In this document: in pieces, positions 39,677 through 51,175 of the stretch
How positions within the stretch are numbered: position 1 is the first letter of the stretch
Layout: the number at the start of each line of letters is the position of its first letter
The notes under the pieces: generated by a model
What the model saw: the letters and a program-made list of their open reading frames with translations, nothing else
Told to the model about the DNA's origin: nothing
Databases searched by the model: none
Translations under genes and position numbers: made by a program
DNA from: Augochlora pura
Lineage: Eukaryota; Arthropoda; Insecta; Hymenoptera; Halictidae
Reading direction: 5' to 3'
Assembly: GCF_028453695.1 (NCBI RefSeq)
Contig: NC_135782.1
Span: 19,400,190 to 19,464,189 of the forward strand
Length of the DNA: 64,000 nucleotides

Positions 39677-40534
39677 GTAAGTCGGCAAGGTTTCGCGGGA
39701 CCGCATTATACAGCTAATGCAGCCGGCCGACCGTGCCTCGCCCCGTCTCGGAAAACTCGCACACGCGCGCAACCGGCAATTTGCCGGTCCGCGACGAGAT
39801 TATCGCGCGGAAACAAAACGGGATTGTGCGGGATCGTAATGACCGTGTGTGACTTTAACTTTGAATAATGCAAGGACACCTGGCCACGGCGATACAACGA
39901 TTTATGTACCTGTTCCCTTTTTCGTCGCCAGCCTCGAGACTTTGCGGAATCGCGACTTCAATTGTGGCCGAGCTGCCAGCGGACAACGTCGCGTGCCTGG
40001 AACAAAGGACTCCTTAGAATTCTTCGGTACCAGCTTTTCGAACTCGAAGCCGCACGCGGCCGTTTCGCGCCGACCGAAAGGATTTGCACGAACACGATCC
40101 CAGCTTTATTTCGGCTTTTCGAAAAACAGACCTTCGACGGTATTACACTAGGAGTCGGCGCTATATATCTTCTGGAGAGATTCCAGGGCCAGCCAGGAGC
40201 CACGGCAAAGTAATGATCTCTTTTTTTGGAAGCATTCCAATGTTTCTCGATTCGATAGTTCTTACATTTCGCAGAACCCGTGATATTTTAAGTATAGAGC
40301 AGCCTCGGATTGCATTGTTTTGGGGGCACGTCGCGTTATTAGATCGACACGGCTGACGAACATCCCCTAAATACGTCGAGGGGTCACGCTCTATTGGAAG
40401 AGTTTCATTTCGTAGACGTTTTATTGTTAATTGTGTCAATCGAAGGAAGCAGAGGGTTAATAAACAGGGTTCTCGGTGAAATCGCGTTCGTTTCATCTCC
40501 AACTTTCGGCATGGTTTTAATTACATATCGGATG

Positions 40535-40559
40535 TTGGCTGGCTGGCTGACTGGCTGGC
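40535..40559. repeat. (TGGC)n tetramer repeat
   Basis: About six TGGC/TGAC units in tandem. Confidence 0.85.
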
Positions 40560-42829
40560 GCAGGTAACCAGATAGCCAATATTTTTGAGCGGGTATATTA
40601 GCGCGTATTTGTTGCGGAAGAACGTGCAACTTCTAATTAAGGTAATTCGACACGTTGTAGCGAGCAGTGTAGAAACACCCCGCACCCATATCCCGGGCGT
40701 TCAGTAAAATTGTAAAACTGAGCCCCTTTCCCCTGCGGTTAGGTCGCGTTATATTCATAATTTAACCCATTCCAGACCCTACAGCTACCGATAATTAATT
40801 CCAATACACATGTCCAGCGACTTTTTTCAAGCCACCACTCATCGTGGTCCCGAATCCTTTGAAAGATTGTTTCAATTCATTTACTTTCGACATATACTTT
40901 TACAAGTTTTTGCATAGATAGCGCATAGATTCGCCGGGCTTTTGTCGACCCCGTTAGTCACTTTTCTTCTCCTCTTCGCTGTTGCGTATTGTATCTCACA
41001 ACACAGCCGTATAATAACCTATCTCCGCCTTGTATCGTTCATCGTATCATTCCTGAGCGAGCGAGGCTGGGAGCGGAGAACGAGGGACGACAGACGCGGG
41101 CGTATAACCGGCGCGCCATTAGTATTTGCGGCTAAACCTCCTTACGGATTCCACCGACAACAGTTTCCTCGGCGAGCGTCAAACAACGCGATGGCTTTCC
41201 ACGGTAATCTATCGATCGACAACGATACCACGCCAATTATCGAACATGGCTTACCGTGTACTCGAAATACGAGCCCGGCGAAAGTAGTCACCGATCAACC
41301 GGCTCGAGCATTCGATTATTCGAGCCACGAGGAAAGGAACCTGCTGACAGGTTCACTCGATCCTCGCATCAACTTACCCACTCTATACCAGTGTTTTCCA
41401 ACGTCAGCTAATTTTCAATATTTTAATTACTCTCGGTACATAGTTTCGCGATTGCAGTGTAATTTATTACCGAAAATAGAAACCGTTTGGATGTCGCAAA
41501 CTGTAGAGATCTAAAGGTTAAAATCGACGATATTATTACCAGGGCGAACACCCCATTTCAGCACTTCAACTGCATCCTCCAGTTCAGAAAATAAAAAATC
41601 CCTCCACTCTACAAAAACATGGTGATATTATGATAAAAATCGTACTAACCAATCGTTCTCATTGTCATAAAGAAATCGTCATTAGTAGCATTCGAGTCCT
41701 AGGTAGCAGTACACTGTGAATGGAAGCGTCCTAAAGCTCTATACATACACGATTCCAGCAGCATATAAAAAGGAAGTGGCGAAGAAAAAGCCTCCCTTGT
41801 TTATTCAGGAAAGGGTGTAGTGCGTCCGCAGTTGGCGATAATTATGGGTCCTCGTTCTTATGGCACTGGTAACGGGATAGGTATCCCCATAGGGACGTGT
41901 CCGCAGAAATGGTAGGGGAAAGAGAAAAGCGCGACGCGGTGTATCGTCTACACGAGTCAAGCAGGACTTGGTCAAGGCAGGTCAAGTCTAAACCCGATAC
42001 TGTCGCGAGTCGCGGCTGCAATCCATGGAGGAGATCGTCTCGACCGATGGGGGCCGTACGACCGCACGGCCTTGAACCAGCCTCGCACGGCCGTGACTTT
42101 ATCGAAACGCGGCTGCAAACCGCGCCGGGTATGGGTTATCCCGCCGCGCCGCGTCTTTCCAGCTTTTCCACGCGCCACTTCTCCGCTTTCTACGGCTGGT
42201 TTTCCGGTTCCCTCGATTGGTTCCGTTTCCGCGAAAAGAAACCGAGCCTGTATCCGCTGACGAGCGAACGGAATCGAATCGGCGCAAGAAAATGTCACCC
42301 TGCAATTTCGGGAGGCGGCCTTTCGCGAACGGTGCAAAATTATCACCGTTTAAGGGTGCGAACTTTCAATGAAAACATTTCTTTTTTGTTTCGTGAACTG
42401 TTAAACGTTACAGTTTCTAAATAACATTCCTGGAACCTTGCCTACAATTAATAACAGAGATCAGTGTCCAGAATGTCCCAAGACTCACGACTCCCTCAAT
42501 TTGTTGAATGAGGTGGGTCGCAAAGAACACCTGTTCCTACCATTGGTCACGGTCAAGGTGTCGGGATAATGTAGGGTCTTTGTAAATAATTCGCTGCTCT
42601 GCGTGCAACTTGACCTCTGCGCCGTGTACAAACGGCAAGCTTTATGCAAACGGTACGGACGTAGCAGGTGTTCTAATTTTTGCAAACCGGAGTGTGTACG
42701 GTTCTTAAGCCGGGCTATATAATTAAGCGGGAACGTGTGACGCGTTCAGAAGGGCGAATAAAGCGCGTACGTTTTCACCCGCACTGACCTACCCTCCGGT
42801 AGTATTTAAGAGCAACCCTTGCTTCGCGT

Positions 42830-42870
42830 TTAACCTTTTGAACCCGAAGCTATTTTGACTCCGAAACCAA
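42830..42870. mobile_element. Orphan TTAA-type transposon end
   Basis: TTAA followed by CCTTTTGAACCCGAAGCTAT parallels the left end at 43080 (CCCTTAGCGCTCGACGCCAT), and both go on to a TTTTGACTCC or TTTTAACCCC stretch. No right end was found for this copy, so it is probably a truncated relative next to the complete element. Confidence 0.4.
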
Positions 42871-43079
42871 GATCGTCTCTTCCTGCTCACAGTATTTCTA
42901 GCCGAGATCGTTGTTTTCACTTTGAACTGGTAATTTTTAGCACGTTTGCAACAAACAATATATGGAGCCTGAACAATTTATCGAATATAAATTGATAATG
43001 TAAAAGTTACTTTGACAAATGTAATTTTTAAATAATACTTGAGCTTCTTGTTAATATTTAAGAATAATATTAAGCAATA

Positions 43080-43295
43080 TTAACCCTTAGCGCTCGACGC
43101 CATTTTAACCCCAAATTCAAAACTATATTGGATGATCTACAGCATCTATATATTTTATACGATTTATAGCCGCAATTAAGCTTACGAAATTGAGTATATA
43201 CAAAACAGATTTGATAGTATAACAATTTTATTATAGAACATTATATGACAATCTTAGTGGTACTCAGAGTTACCACTTGAGTGCAAAGGGGGTAA
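43080..43295. mobile_element. TTAA-type MITE, piggyBac-like, slightly decayed
   Basis: The left end is TTAA then CCCTTAGCGCTCGA. The reverse complement of the right end is TTAC then CCCCTTTGCACTCAAG. Ignoring one extra C, 11 of 14 bases of the inverted repeat agree, and one target copy has mutated from TTAA to GTAA. The 208-bp AT-rich interior has no gene. End sequence relates it to the 12843-12971 element. Confidence 0.6.
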
Positions 43296-43576
43296 GGATC
43301 ACAGAAGAAACGCAGCCATCGAAATCCATCAATGTTTCCAGCCTCAGACCCGCGCGGCTAAAATTGAGACTTGTCCAACGACTCGTCGAAACCAGTCTTT
43401 TATCATTTTTCAGGTTTCACAGTTTAATTTTAGCCGCGTTCGCCAGCCGCGCAGCGCCGCGTCGTGTAACTAATTTTCAGGGAATTCCGCGGAAACGTAA
43501 ACGCGTCGCGCGTTACGGTTTCGCGAAAGGTTCGCGGTAGTTTGATCTACTTCTGCCGCCGGAGTACGGCCACGGT

Positions 43577-43600
43577 GGAAGGAAGGAAGGAAGGAAGGAA
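43577..43600. repeat. (GGAA)6 tetramer repeat
   Basis: Six perfect GGAA units. GGAA arrays are potential ETS-factor sites, but no gene context is visible. Confidence 0.9.
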
Positions 43601-44220
43601 GAAGAGTCGGGCGAAGGAAACAAATCGGAGTACACCGTTACGAAAGTTATTACAGTTACAGGTATATTTAGCACGGTTGACTGCCGCAACCGTGGCCCTC
43701 GACAGTGGACTCGAACTGGCATTCGGCCACTGTTCCCACGTGCCGTCACATCGTGAAACCACATCGTGCAACGTATCCATGCGCGTCGTTTAACCGAAAC
43801 TGAAGAGTCAAAATTTATCATAGTGGAAGACATTGGAACTCTTTTATGTTATTCACTTTGTTGGAATATATTATATCGAAAATGAATGTTCAAATTTGGT
43901 AAAAATCTAGTCTCGCTTACATGCGGCGCACGCAGCGCATTGTTTGCCTTATCAGAAATTCTAGACACGTTTGAATCGATCTGGAGAAAATCTTGATTTC
44001 TTCTCCTCGAAAAATCCGTCGATTAGAATCGAGTTTCGGAATCTCTGTGCAAAAGCGAACGGCATGGCGGAAAAGAAAACGCAGATCGCGGTCCGCCAGG
44101 CCGCGAGGTTCGAAGGCTAAATAAATACGCGTGGTCTCGTGGTTCTACCAGAATGCCGGCGTGGCGGGGAGAGCCAACGGTCGAGGAGTTGGCAACACCG
44201 CTCGCGGCGAGGCGCGGCGA

Positions 44221-44395
44221 GGTGCAACGGTGCACCGTGCACTGCACCGGTTGCAACGGGAGGCAACGTTGCAGTCGGTTGACGCGACGCGCGATGCTTG
44301 TGCCTGGCCCATCGGCCAGCGTGCACACCGCACACGTGGATCGTTGCAGTTGAGGTGTGCACACGCGTGCACGTGTGTGTGTGTGTGTGCGTGTC
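44221..44395. repeat. Palindrome-dense tract ending in a (GT)n Z-prone run
   Basis: Perfect palindromes follow one another: CGGTGCACCG (44228), GTTGCAAC (44250), GCAACGTTGC (44263), GTGTGCACAC (44355), CACGCGTG (44362) and CGTGCACG (44366). From 44355 to 44395 purine and pyrimidine alternate without a break. Confidence 0.8.
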
Positions 44396-46940
44396 CGAGA
44401 GCCGACTTGGAGAGCGCGAGAAATCGGAAGAGCGGCCGACCGAGCTGAACGACTGACGGAACGTTTCTGAACGCATGGGCGGCGAGAGCGTTCTCGCGTG
44501 TTGCCTTACGCGAACGAGACACGCGTTCGCGAATCAAGTGCACTCTCAAGGTTGTCGCAGAAATTTCCTCTGGCCTCGTTTGAAAAAATTTCCAGAGACA
44601 CGTGTTTCCGCTCTGATCGGTCCGTACGGGAATAGGTTTCAGCACGGGAAACCGGAGTCACTCTAATTAATTTCTCCCATCGGACTTTCGTCGCGCTGTT
44701 AGCCGATTTTTACGCTAAATAACAACTGTCTATGTTCGAGCACCAGTTTCTGTGGTAGTCGCGACATTTACTTATTTATTTTTGTCTCGACTTCAAAAAT
44801 ACATATTATGTCTCGAATGTCGCTTTGGAGCGCGACGAAAGCGCTATACGCATACGTACCGCGGAAACGGCGCCGGAAACACACAATTACTCGGTTTTTT
44901 AGAATTTCCTCGGAAAATAACTTTTTCTAAGTTTTTCCAAGGCGATATTCGTATTTCTTGTGCCTATCCACGGACATTTCGAGCATCGAGAATCGTCGGA
45001 AAGCCATATTAAAAGCTTTTACTCATGAAAGATCGAGAAGAACCTCTCCTCTGTTTGCGATTGCGAGATCGCGAGCTATTATGCCGCGCAAACGAGTAAA
45101 CACCGTCGAATTGTAGACTCGGAGCAGAATGATTTTCCGCTAATTAAGGCCGCTATCGCACGATTCTACTCGGATGCAACGGGAACAACTCGGCAGATGT
45201 AAGAAACCGCTTGCCTAAGGAACATACTGTATATGTATAATCGTGCCTGCATTCGTACATAAGTTTCTTAAAGTTCCACCACGCGACCCGGACAGCTTTT
45301 AAAAAACGAAGAAGGCGCGGCTGTCCAGTTATCGGTTGCCAGATAAAGTCTCGAAACGATCGGTACGCAAGGTACGTCCGCGGTGGCCAGTTTTATACTA
45401 GGTGCTCGCGATTTTCAATTCCTCGTGAACAAGGAAAGCTCGCGGAAAGCAAAACAGTGTATTCGGCTGAGCGGAACGCTTTGGGCACTTTCGTGCATTG
45501 CGAAAGATCCAAACGGAGGCCGGAGGAGAATGATTTGGGTCGTGACCCAGATTTGCCATTCTGTTTCGCTCTTTCTCGCTCTTTCCCCGTCGTTTTTGCA
45601 CCGTCTTGCTCCTCGCGCGGCGTTCGCCTGCTCTTTCGCACGCCCGCCGCCGATTCGCTCGCTCGCGTTGCTACATCGCCAAACGCCGTAATTGGCCCCG
45701 GTTGATCGGACGTCCTCGCGGCGGGGACTGCGGACGATCTAGCATCGCGAAGTCGAACGCAAACTGTCGAAACGCTCCAATGGGCACATCATACGTGGTA
45801 CCCGGTGCAATTAATTTCATCGGTAAACGGGGCCGAAGGATCCTATTAGCGGGTCATCGTCGAATTCGATCGATCGAATCGAGCGGCCCATATGCAGCCC
45901 GCAACCGAACAGTGCCACGATAACACTAGAATGATTGCTGCTTACTCTCAAAATACAATGCGATCTCCGCCTTATGCTTTTTTAATAGATTTAGGAAGTG
46001 ACCTACAAATGATTCATTTTTATTACTAAATCTCTAGTCATCGTTGTTCAGATGTAAAAGAGTAGTATTATATATTCGCAATTTTCCGTTGCGCATGTTT
46101 GTTCGTGATCAAGTTTTTGTTCGTGATACGGAAGAAGGGGTTGAATCTGTCCAACTCCTTTTTTTTATCACAGGCACGCGAACCTTATATACATTGCAAT
46201 AATATTATAGTAGCATTGAATATCGAGAATCGTCGTGCAATGGAGAGAATGAATAAAAATTGATCGCATGCATTTGTTGACGGACGTGTCGAACACCGAT
46301 AGGGAACAAATACCTCGTTCGGTTTATAGATTTCCAGAGCAGGCCGCGTATCGGTTTTCGTTATTTGCCCGCATGATTTTACGAGCGTTTCCTTCGTTGC
46401 GGGGCTGTTACAATTCTCCAGCTTATCGTAATCACTTCACCCGTTCATAACGGGCATATTTATGCTGCAATTAACTCTCGTTAGCGGAAAGCCCATCAAG
46501 TACATGACTACACCGGTATATCAGTCACTCCGCTCCGCGCCGCGTCGCGTCGCGCCGCATCGGCTGATTTCGTTACGCGCCGCGCCGCGTCGCGTAGCGT
46601 CGGGGCAACGTGCCATGCCGCCGCAATCCTCCGAGCGGAATTAACAATACGACCCGCCAAGAACCGCCTCAATGACCCACACGCGGCCGTCTTATTGTCA
46701 TTACTCGCGAGTAATTATCCTCGAAACCGGGTCGATGGGCCAAACGAAACAGTGCCGCGATACGAACGTCTGACAAAAATTCCTCGAGCTCTCGCGGTGC
46801 TCATTTCCGCCGATTCGGTCGGCTGCCTCGCGTTAGCCGATCTCGTCGCTGGTTGGTGCTCGTCAATAACTGTTTCTCGTCAATAACTCGTAAACGCAGC
46901 CGTGAGGAACATTTTTGTAAAGGGTAAAGTTACTTCAAAT

Positions 46941-46955
46941 GACTTTTGGGACACC
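46941..46955. mobile_element. Solo transposon end matching the 11.3-kb MITE
   Basis: GACTTTTGGGACACC is the exact reverse complement of the MITE core at 11276-11290 and is followed by CTATATA, consistent with a TA target. No opposite end was found upstream, so this is probably a remnant. Confidence 0.4.
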
Positions 46956-48364
46956 CTATATATCATGGTGTTTTGTAAATTACCACGCTTTCTTTCGCAC
47001 CAATTTCGCGGGAACAATTCGATTCATGAGTCATTTCGATTTGTTGAAACTTGCTAACGTTCTCCGCGAAGCTTTTCGCGTCGGTTTTTGCGGGCGAGAC
47101 TAGACGGGGCCCGATAAGATCGACACGGCATTGTCGCCGAGAATCGCATCGTAAAAAATGATTGCGGCGTTACCCGTCGCTCGGCGCCTCCGGAGACAAA
47201 GCGCCATTAAAGTAGTCACAAGAAATTGTGTATTTGCCGGAGAACGAATCGGAGGGAACGCGATCGCAACGATGCTCTCGGAAAAATAAACGGACTGTCG
47301 TATTTCCGTGTTTATGGCTTCTCCCCTCGGTACGTAGATCCCGAATAGAAGAGCCTACCCGGCGCGAACCTCTCGAAGGACTCTTTACGACGCCGCGCTG
47401 GGAATTAATCGACGCGTTTCCACGCTCGGTAATCTGGACCTTATCGCGGCAAACTTTACCGTTATCAGCCCGAGAAATTCCCGATAACCGTGTTAATCGG
47501 GATAAATGATGGGTCTTGGACGCTATCGTTGCTATCGCAAGCTCTGTTTACGACCGCTACAATGTTTATGTAAATCGCGCCGATTTAATAGACCGCGAGA
47601 CGCGTTTCTCAATCTAACCACGCATCCCTCCTCTCAATTTTATATCGCAGTATCAAAAACTGTTATCGTCATCGAAAAATGCTATAACCGTGTTCATGGA
47701 TTGGTAATAAAATAGCCCGCGCATGATATTATCATCCAGTGGATTGAATAAGGATTGCGTTGATTGAATCGATCGTTTCAGCTGTGATTTAAAATGGTAT
47801 TGGAATATAAATACACAAATTTGTTCGATTTATTAACGAGACGAAAGAATAAATCTAAACAGAAGTTCCCCATAGCGATGCGGAGGGGGATGAACCTGTC
47901 GTCGATCGTATCCCGCTTCGGGACAGCACGGGACATCCCGAAACCGCGTCCGCATTATCAAAAGTAAACGAGATATTTATGCGTTTTGTTCGGCCGGTTT
48001 CGCGTGGGAGGACTCGCGGAGAAGAGTCCGCGTAGGAGAAAGGAAAGAGGGAAAAGAGAGAACAGGCGTCTGCTTAGCACTGACTAACCCCATTTGGTAG
48101 CGAAGCGAAAGAAATCCATTCCAAGGCGCGGAACATTACCCAAACCATCGCATCGGCCGGGGCCCTGAAACCCAGCCATGGTTGCCATGGTGACCGCGTC
48201 CATCCCCCTCTTTCTGCCTGCCTCGTACAACCCTCCGTAGCCCATTTTCCACCCCTTGCTCTGCCGACGCCCACACCACCGCCATCAGCATCGCTGGCGA
48301 CGCCACCACCTCCGCCGCGCTACTACCACTGCCATCGATGTCCATCCCCTACCGTCGCGTTTCG

Positions 48365-48377
48365 CCCCCCCCCCCCC
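48365..48377. repeat. C13 homopolymer
   Basis: Thirteen consecutive C in a pyrimidine-rich stretch. Confidence 0.9.
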
Positions 48378-49171
48378 TCCTCTCCTGACCATTCCCCCTT
48401 CCTCTCCTAGAACCATCTTTTTCATTTTCCATCTCTCGTCGGGGTCACGATATCACCCGACGATCGGCCCGTATCAATTCACGGTATCGATTGCTTTCCG
48501 ATCAATTATTCCTCGCCAACCAATTTGCTTGGCCGAAATCACTTCACCGTCGTGTCAAGGTTTAAGACTGTTTCGAAGCGCAAAAAAACCGGTCGCGCAT
48601 CATCCCTTTTCAAAAGTATTGGGTCACCTGCTCGATAGTGGCCAGGTTTTGGGCCACGCCTCCAGATCACGCGACGAACGGAGGTATATGTACTCCTCGC
48701 GATACGTCTGTTGCTTCAATTGTTCAATTCCGCGCCCCGTCCTAGATCGCGTAACGCGACTCGCGTTGGATCCAAATTTTCAACAGTCTCGCTCATTAGC
48801 CCGCGTAAACTTTGTATCTGGCGAGCTAACCAGACCAGTTGTTAATAAGAAGCTGTCCAGGGAAATAAAAAGCGGCGGCGGCGGCGGTGGCAAGGGAAAG
48901 AGAAAAAGGTGCGAGCAAGAAAGTTTCCGCGCAACTTTCGACGCGTAATTACGAACGGAACGACTACGGTGGAAATTTAATTTCGTGAATCCGAATCGTT
49001 ATCGAACCCGTCGCGGCGTTAGTGAAAATCCGTTGCGAAATCGCAGCGTCCGTTGTTGGCGGCCGACGACGGTGCATCGGGAACGCGGCCGGAGGAACGG
49101 TTACTTTCGTTGCCGCAGTTTCAAGGTTGCCGGCCGTGTACCGGCATAGATAGCCGAAGGAGAAGGGGTCG

Positions 49172-49284
49172 ATGGTGTCTCGTCTGGACTGGATGGGTCC
49201 GCAGTCGTTGAAAACGATCCCGACATCTACGACGACGACGACGACGACGACCAGCTCGACCGTGGTCGACGAATTAGTTCCCAG
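49172..49284 (+). other. Possible initial coding exon with poly-Thr (tentative)
   Basis: ATGG at 49172 follows an in-frame TAG at 49151 and opens a frame starting MVSRLDWMGPQSLKTIPTS, then seven to eight Thr encoded by an ACG repeat, then SSTVVDELVP. It reaches CCCAG followed by GTAGAC at 49285, a moderate splice donor in phase 2; without splicing it ends at TAG after 38 codons. The sequence is more protein-like than neighbouring frames and the triplet repeat is in frame. I do not recognise the product and found no second exon. Confidence 0.22.
49229..49250. repeat. (ACG)n trinucleotide repeat
   Basis: Seven perfect ACG units plus one base, in frame as Thr codons within the candidate exon at 49172-49284. 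Confidence 0.9.
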
Positions 49285-51100
49285 GTAGACTGGGACAAGA
49301 TTCTAACGGTACCCGGTCGATCGCGGCAGGATGGGATGGAATGGCATGGAGTTACAAGGCGTTGCGGGCGGTTCAGTGACCGACCGACCGACCGATCGAC
49401 TGCTCGCTATGTCGGGAGAAAGAGCAAAGCGGAAAAAGAAGGAACGAGGCGCGCACGCACACTCGCACACACACACACGGTCACGTACAGTCTCGCGGGG
49501 GAACACGCGTGTCGAGGCCCGTGCACACAGGGACTCCGGGTACTCGGTATCAGAAGTGGTACTCGTCTTGCTACTTTGCGGTCTCGTAACTCGATTCTTA
49601 AGCGGATATCGTTTGCGCCGAGACGTCGGCGCGTTGATAACAATGAACCGATCGAACTATCCTAGATTAACGGCCGCGACCGTTTCCCTTGTATTGGCTG
49701 CTGATAAACCGGAACGAGAGAGATTTACGTTTCATTTATGAACCACGCTCTTCCTACGCGATCCTTAAACCGCGGTTAACCCTTCGACGCGCCAGAGTCG
49801 ACCCTCAGCTAATGGTTATGCGTCGTCTAACAGATTCGCAAAAATTTTCAATCAAGTATAAGAATCTTAATAAATCACTACTTGGAAAGGGTAGAAGAAT
49901 GCTCTCGAAGCCTTGAAGTAATCAAAGCCCACTCAACAAGTGTGTAGAATTTATCGCAGATCGGTATAGTAGTTAACGCCGAGTATGTATTGTGCATCCT
50001 GCATAAAATTGATCAGCTAGGATCGCAAGGATTCGATTGCGCAAGCGAGCTGGAAACTGTGCGCGCGTGAAAGTACTCGGCTGTTTTGCGAATTTTCGAC
50101 TAGAGTTTTGATCACCGCGGTGCAAACGTTGACGCCAGCCTGATCTCTTACATCATCCGATTCACCTACGCAGACCGGGCACGCCGAGCCACCGCTGGCC
50201 CCTTGCTCGGCTGAATAAATTACACAATTTCCCTTCTTGTTCCCACCGCTCCGCCCCCGCGTGCTGCTCCTTCCGTCAACTTCCTCCTTCCACGGCGCGT
50301 TGCGTTCCCTCTCGAAGGCTACACGAGCCGAATGGCAACGACGAACGTGTCCATTCGCAAATTTTCCTCGGTAAATGCGGACGCTGCCGCCGGAGTTGTT
50401 TCGCACCCCCAAATGATAAGAGGTGGAAGACCGAGTTACACTAGTCGCAACTTCCGCGACTCAGAATTAAAGATTTAGAAGAAAAGAAAATTTCTATTGT
50501 GGCGATTACCTTCGATACTCGCTAATGGGTGGATTCCTTTCCCGAAAGCTCCCTAAGACCGTTCCTGTTTCTATACATACACTTTCACCCTTATCTAAGG
50601 CAAGGCCCGCTAGATTAGCCTTACCGACAAGTCCACTAGCCGATCCGAGACGACGAAACACTTCTGCCTTTCCTTTTCCTCGCCAATCAAATCCATAAGA
50701 CTCTTTAGAGCGCCGCACTATACGTCCTCCATTTCTGAGATTGTAAAATCTACCCGGAACCGTTTACTGTCACCCTCGCAAACGCGCAGTAGTTTTTCAG
50801 GTATTATTGCATCCTTGCGGCTAATTGCTAATGTATTTAAACGCCAACAGCGATTAGGGTCGCAATAGTTCTGCTCTTTTACCACTAATATCGGCAAGGA
50901 TTCCCCGGTAATCTGGCTCGCGCGTCTCGAACGAACGAGCGCAATATTCCATTATGTAAGACAACGATGGAGCTCTCGATGGTCGAGAGCCCGATGATCC
51001 CATGTTGCTCTATTAATAGACTGACCTTCCTTGTGCGCCGCTGATCGACGTGTTAGTGGGATAGCGTGCGTTGCATCGACGATGGAACACGTTTCCCTTC

Positions 51101-51106
51101 GAGAGA

Positions 51107-51157
<51 letters not shown>

Positions 51158-51175
51158 CGAGAGATAGAGAGAGGA
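51101..51175. repeat. (GA)n with TA/GC interruptions
   Basis: Seventy-five bases of GA with interspersed GATA and GCGA units. Confidence 0.9.

Larger units (their letters stand above)
43296..51100. other. Non-coding stretch, repeats and one weak exon candidate
   Basis: No recognised gene. It contains the GGAA array (43577-43600), the palindrome-rich tract (44221-44395), a reversed transposon-end string (46941-46955), a C13 run (48365-48377), an ACG repeat (49229-49250) inside the exon candidate at 49172, and a possible decayed TTAA end at 49776. Confidence 0.5.

Noticed and set aside
40942..41514. 190-codon frame with signal-peptide-like N terminus
   Set aside because: Starts at TTG, and the rest has no recognisable features. 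Hydrophobic starts arise from pyrimidine-rich DNA.
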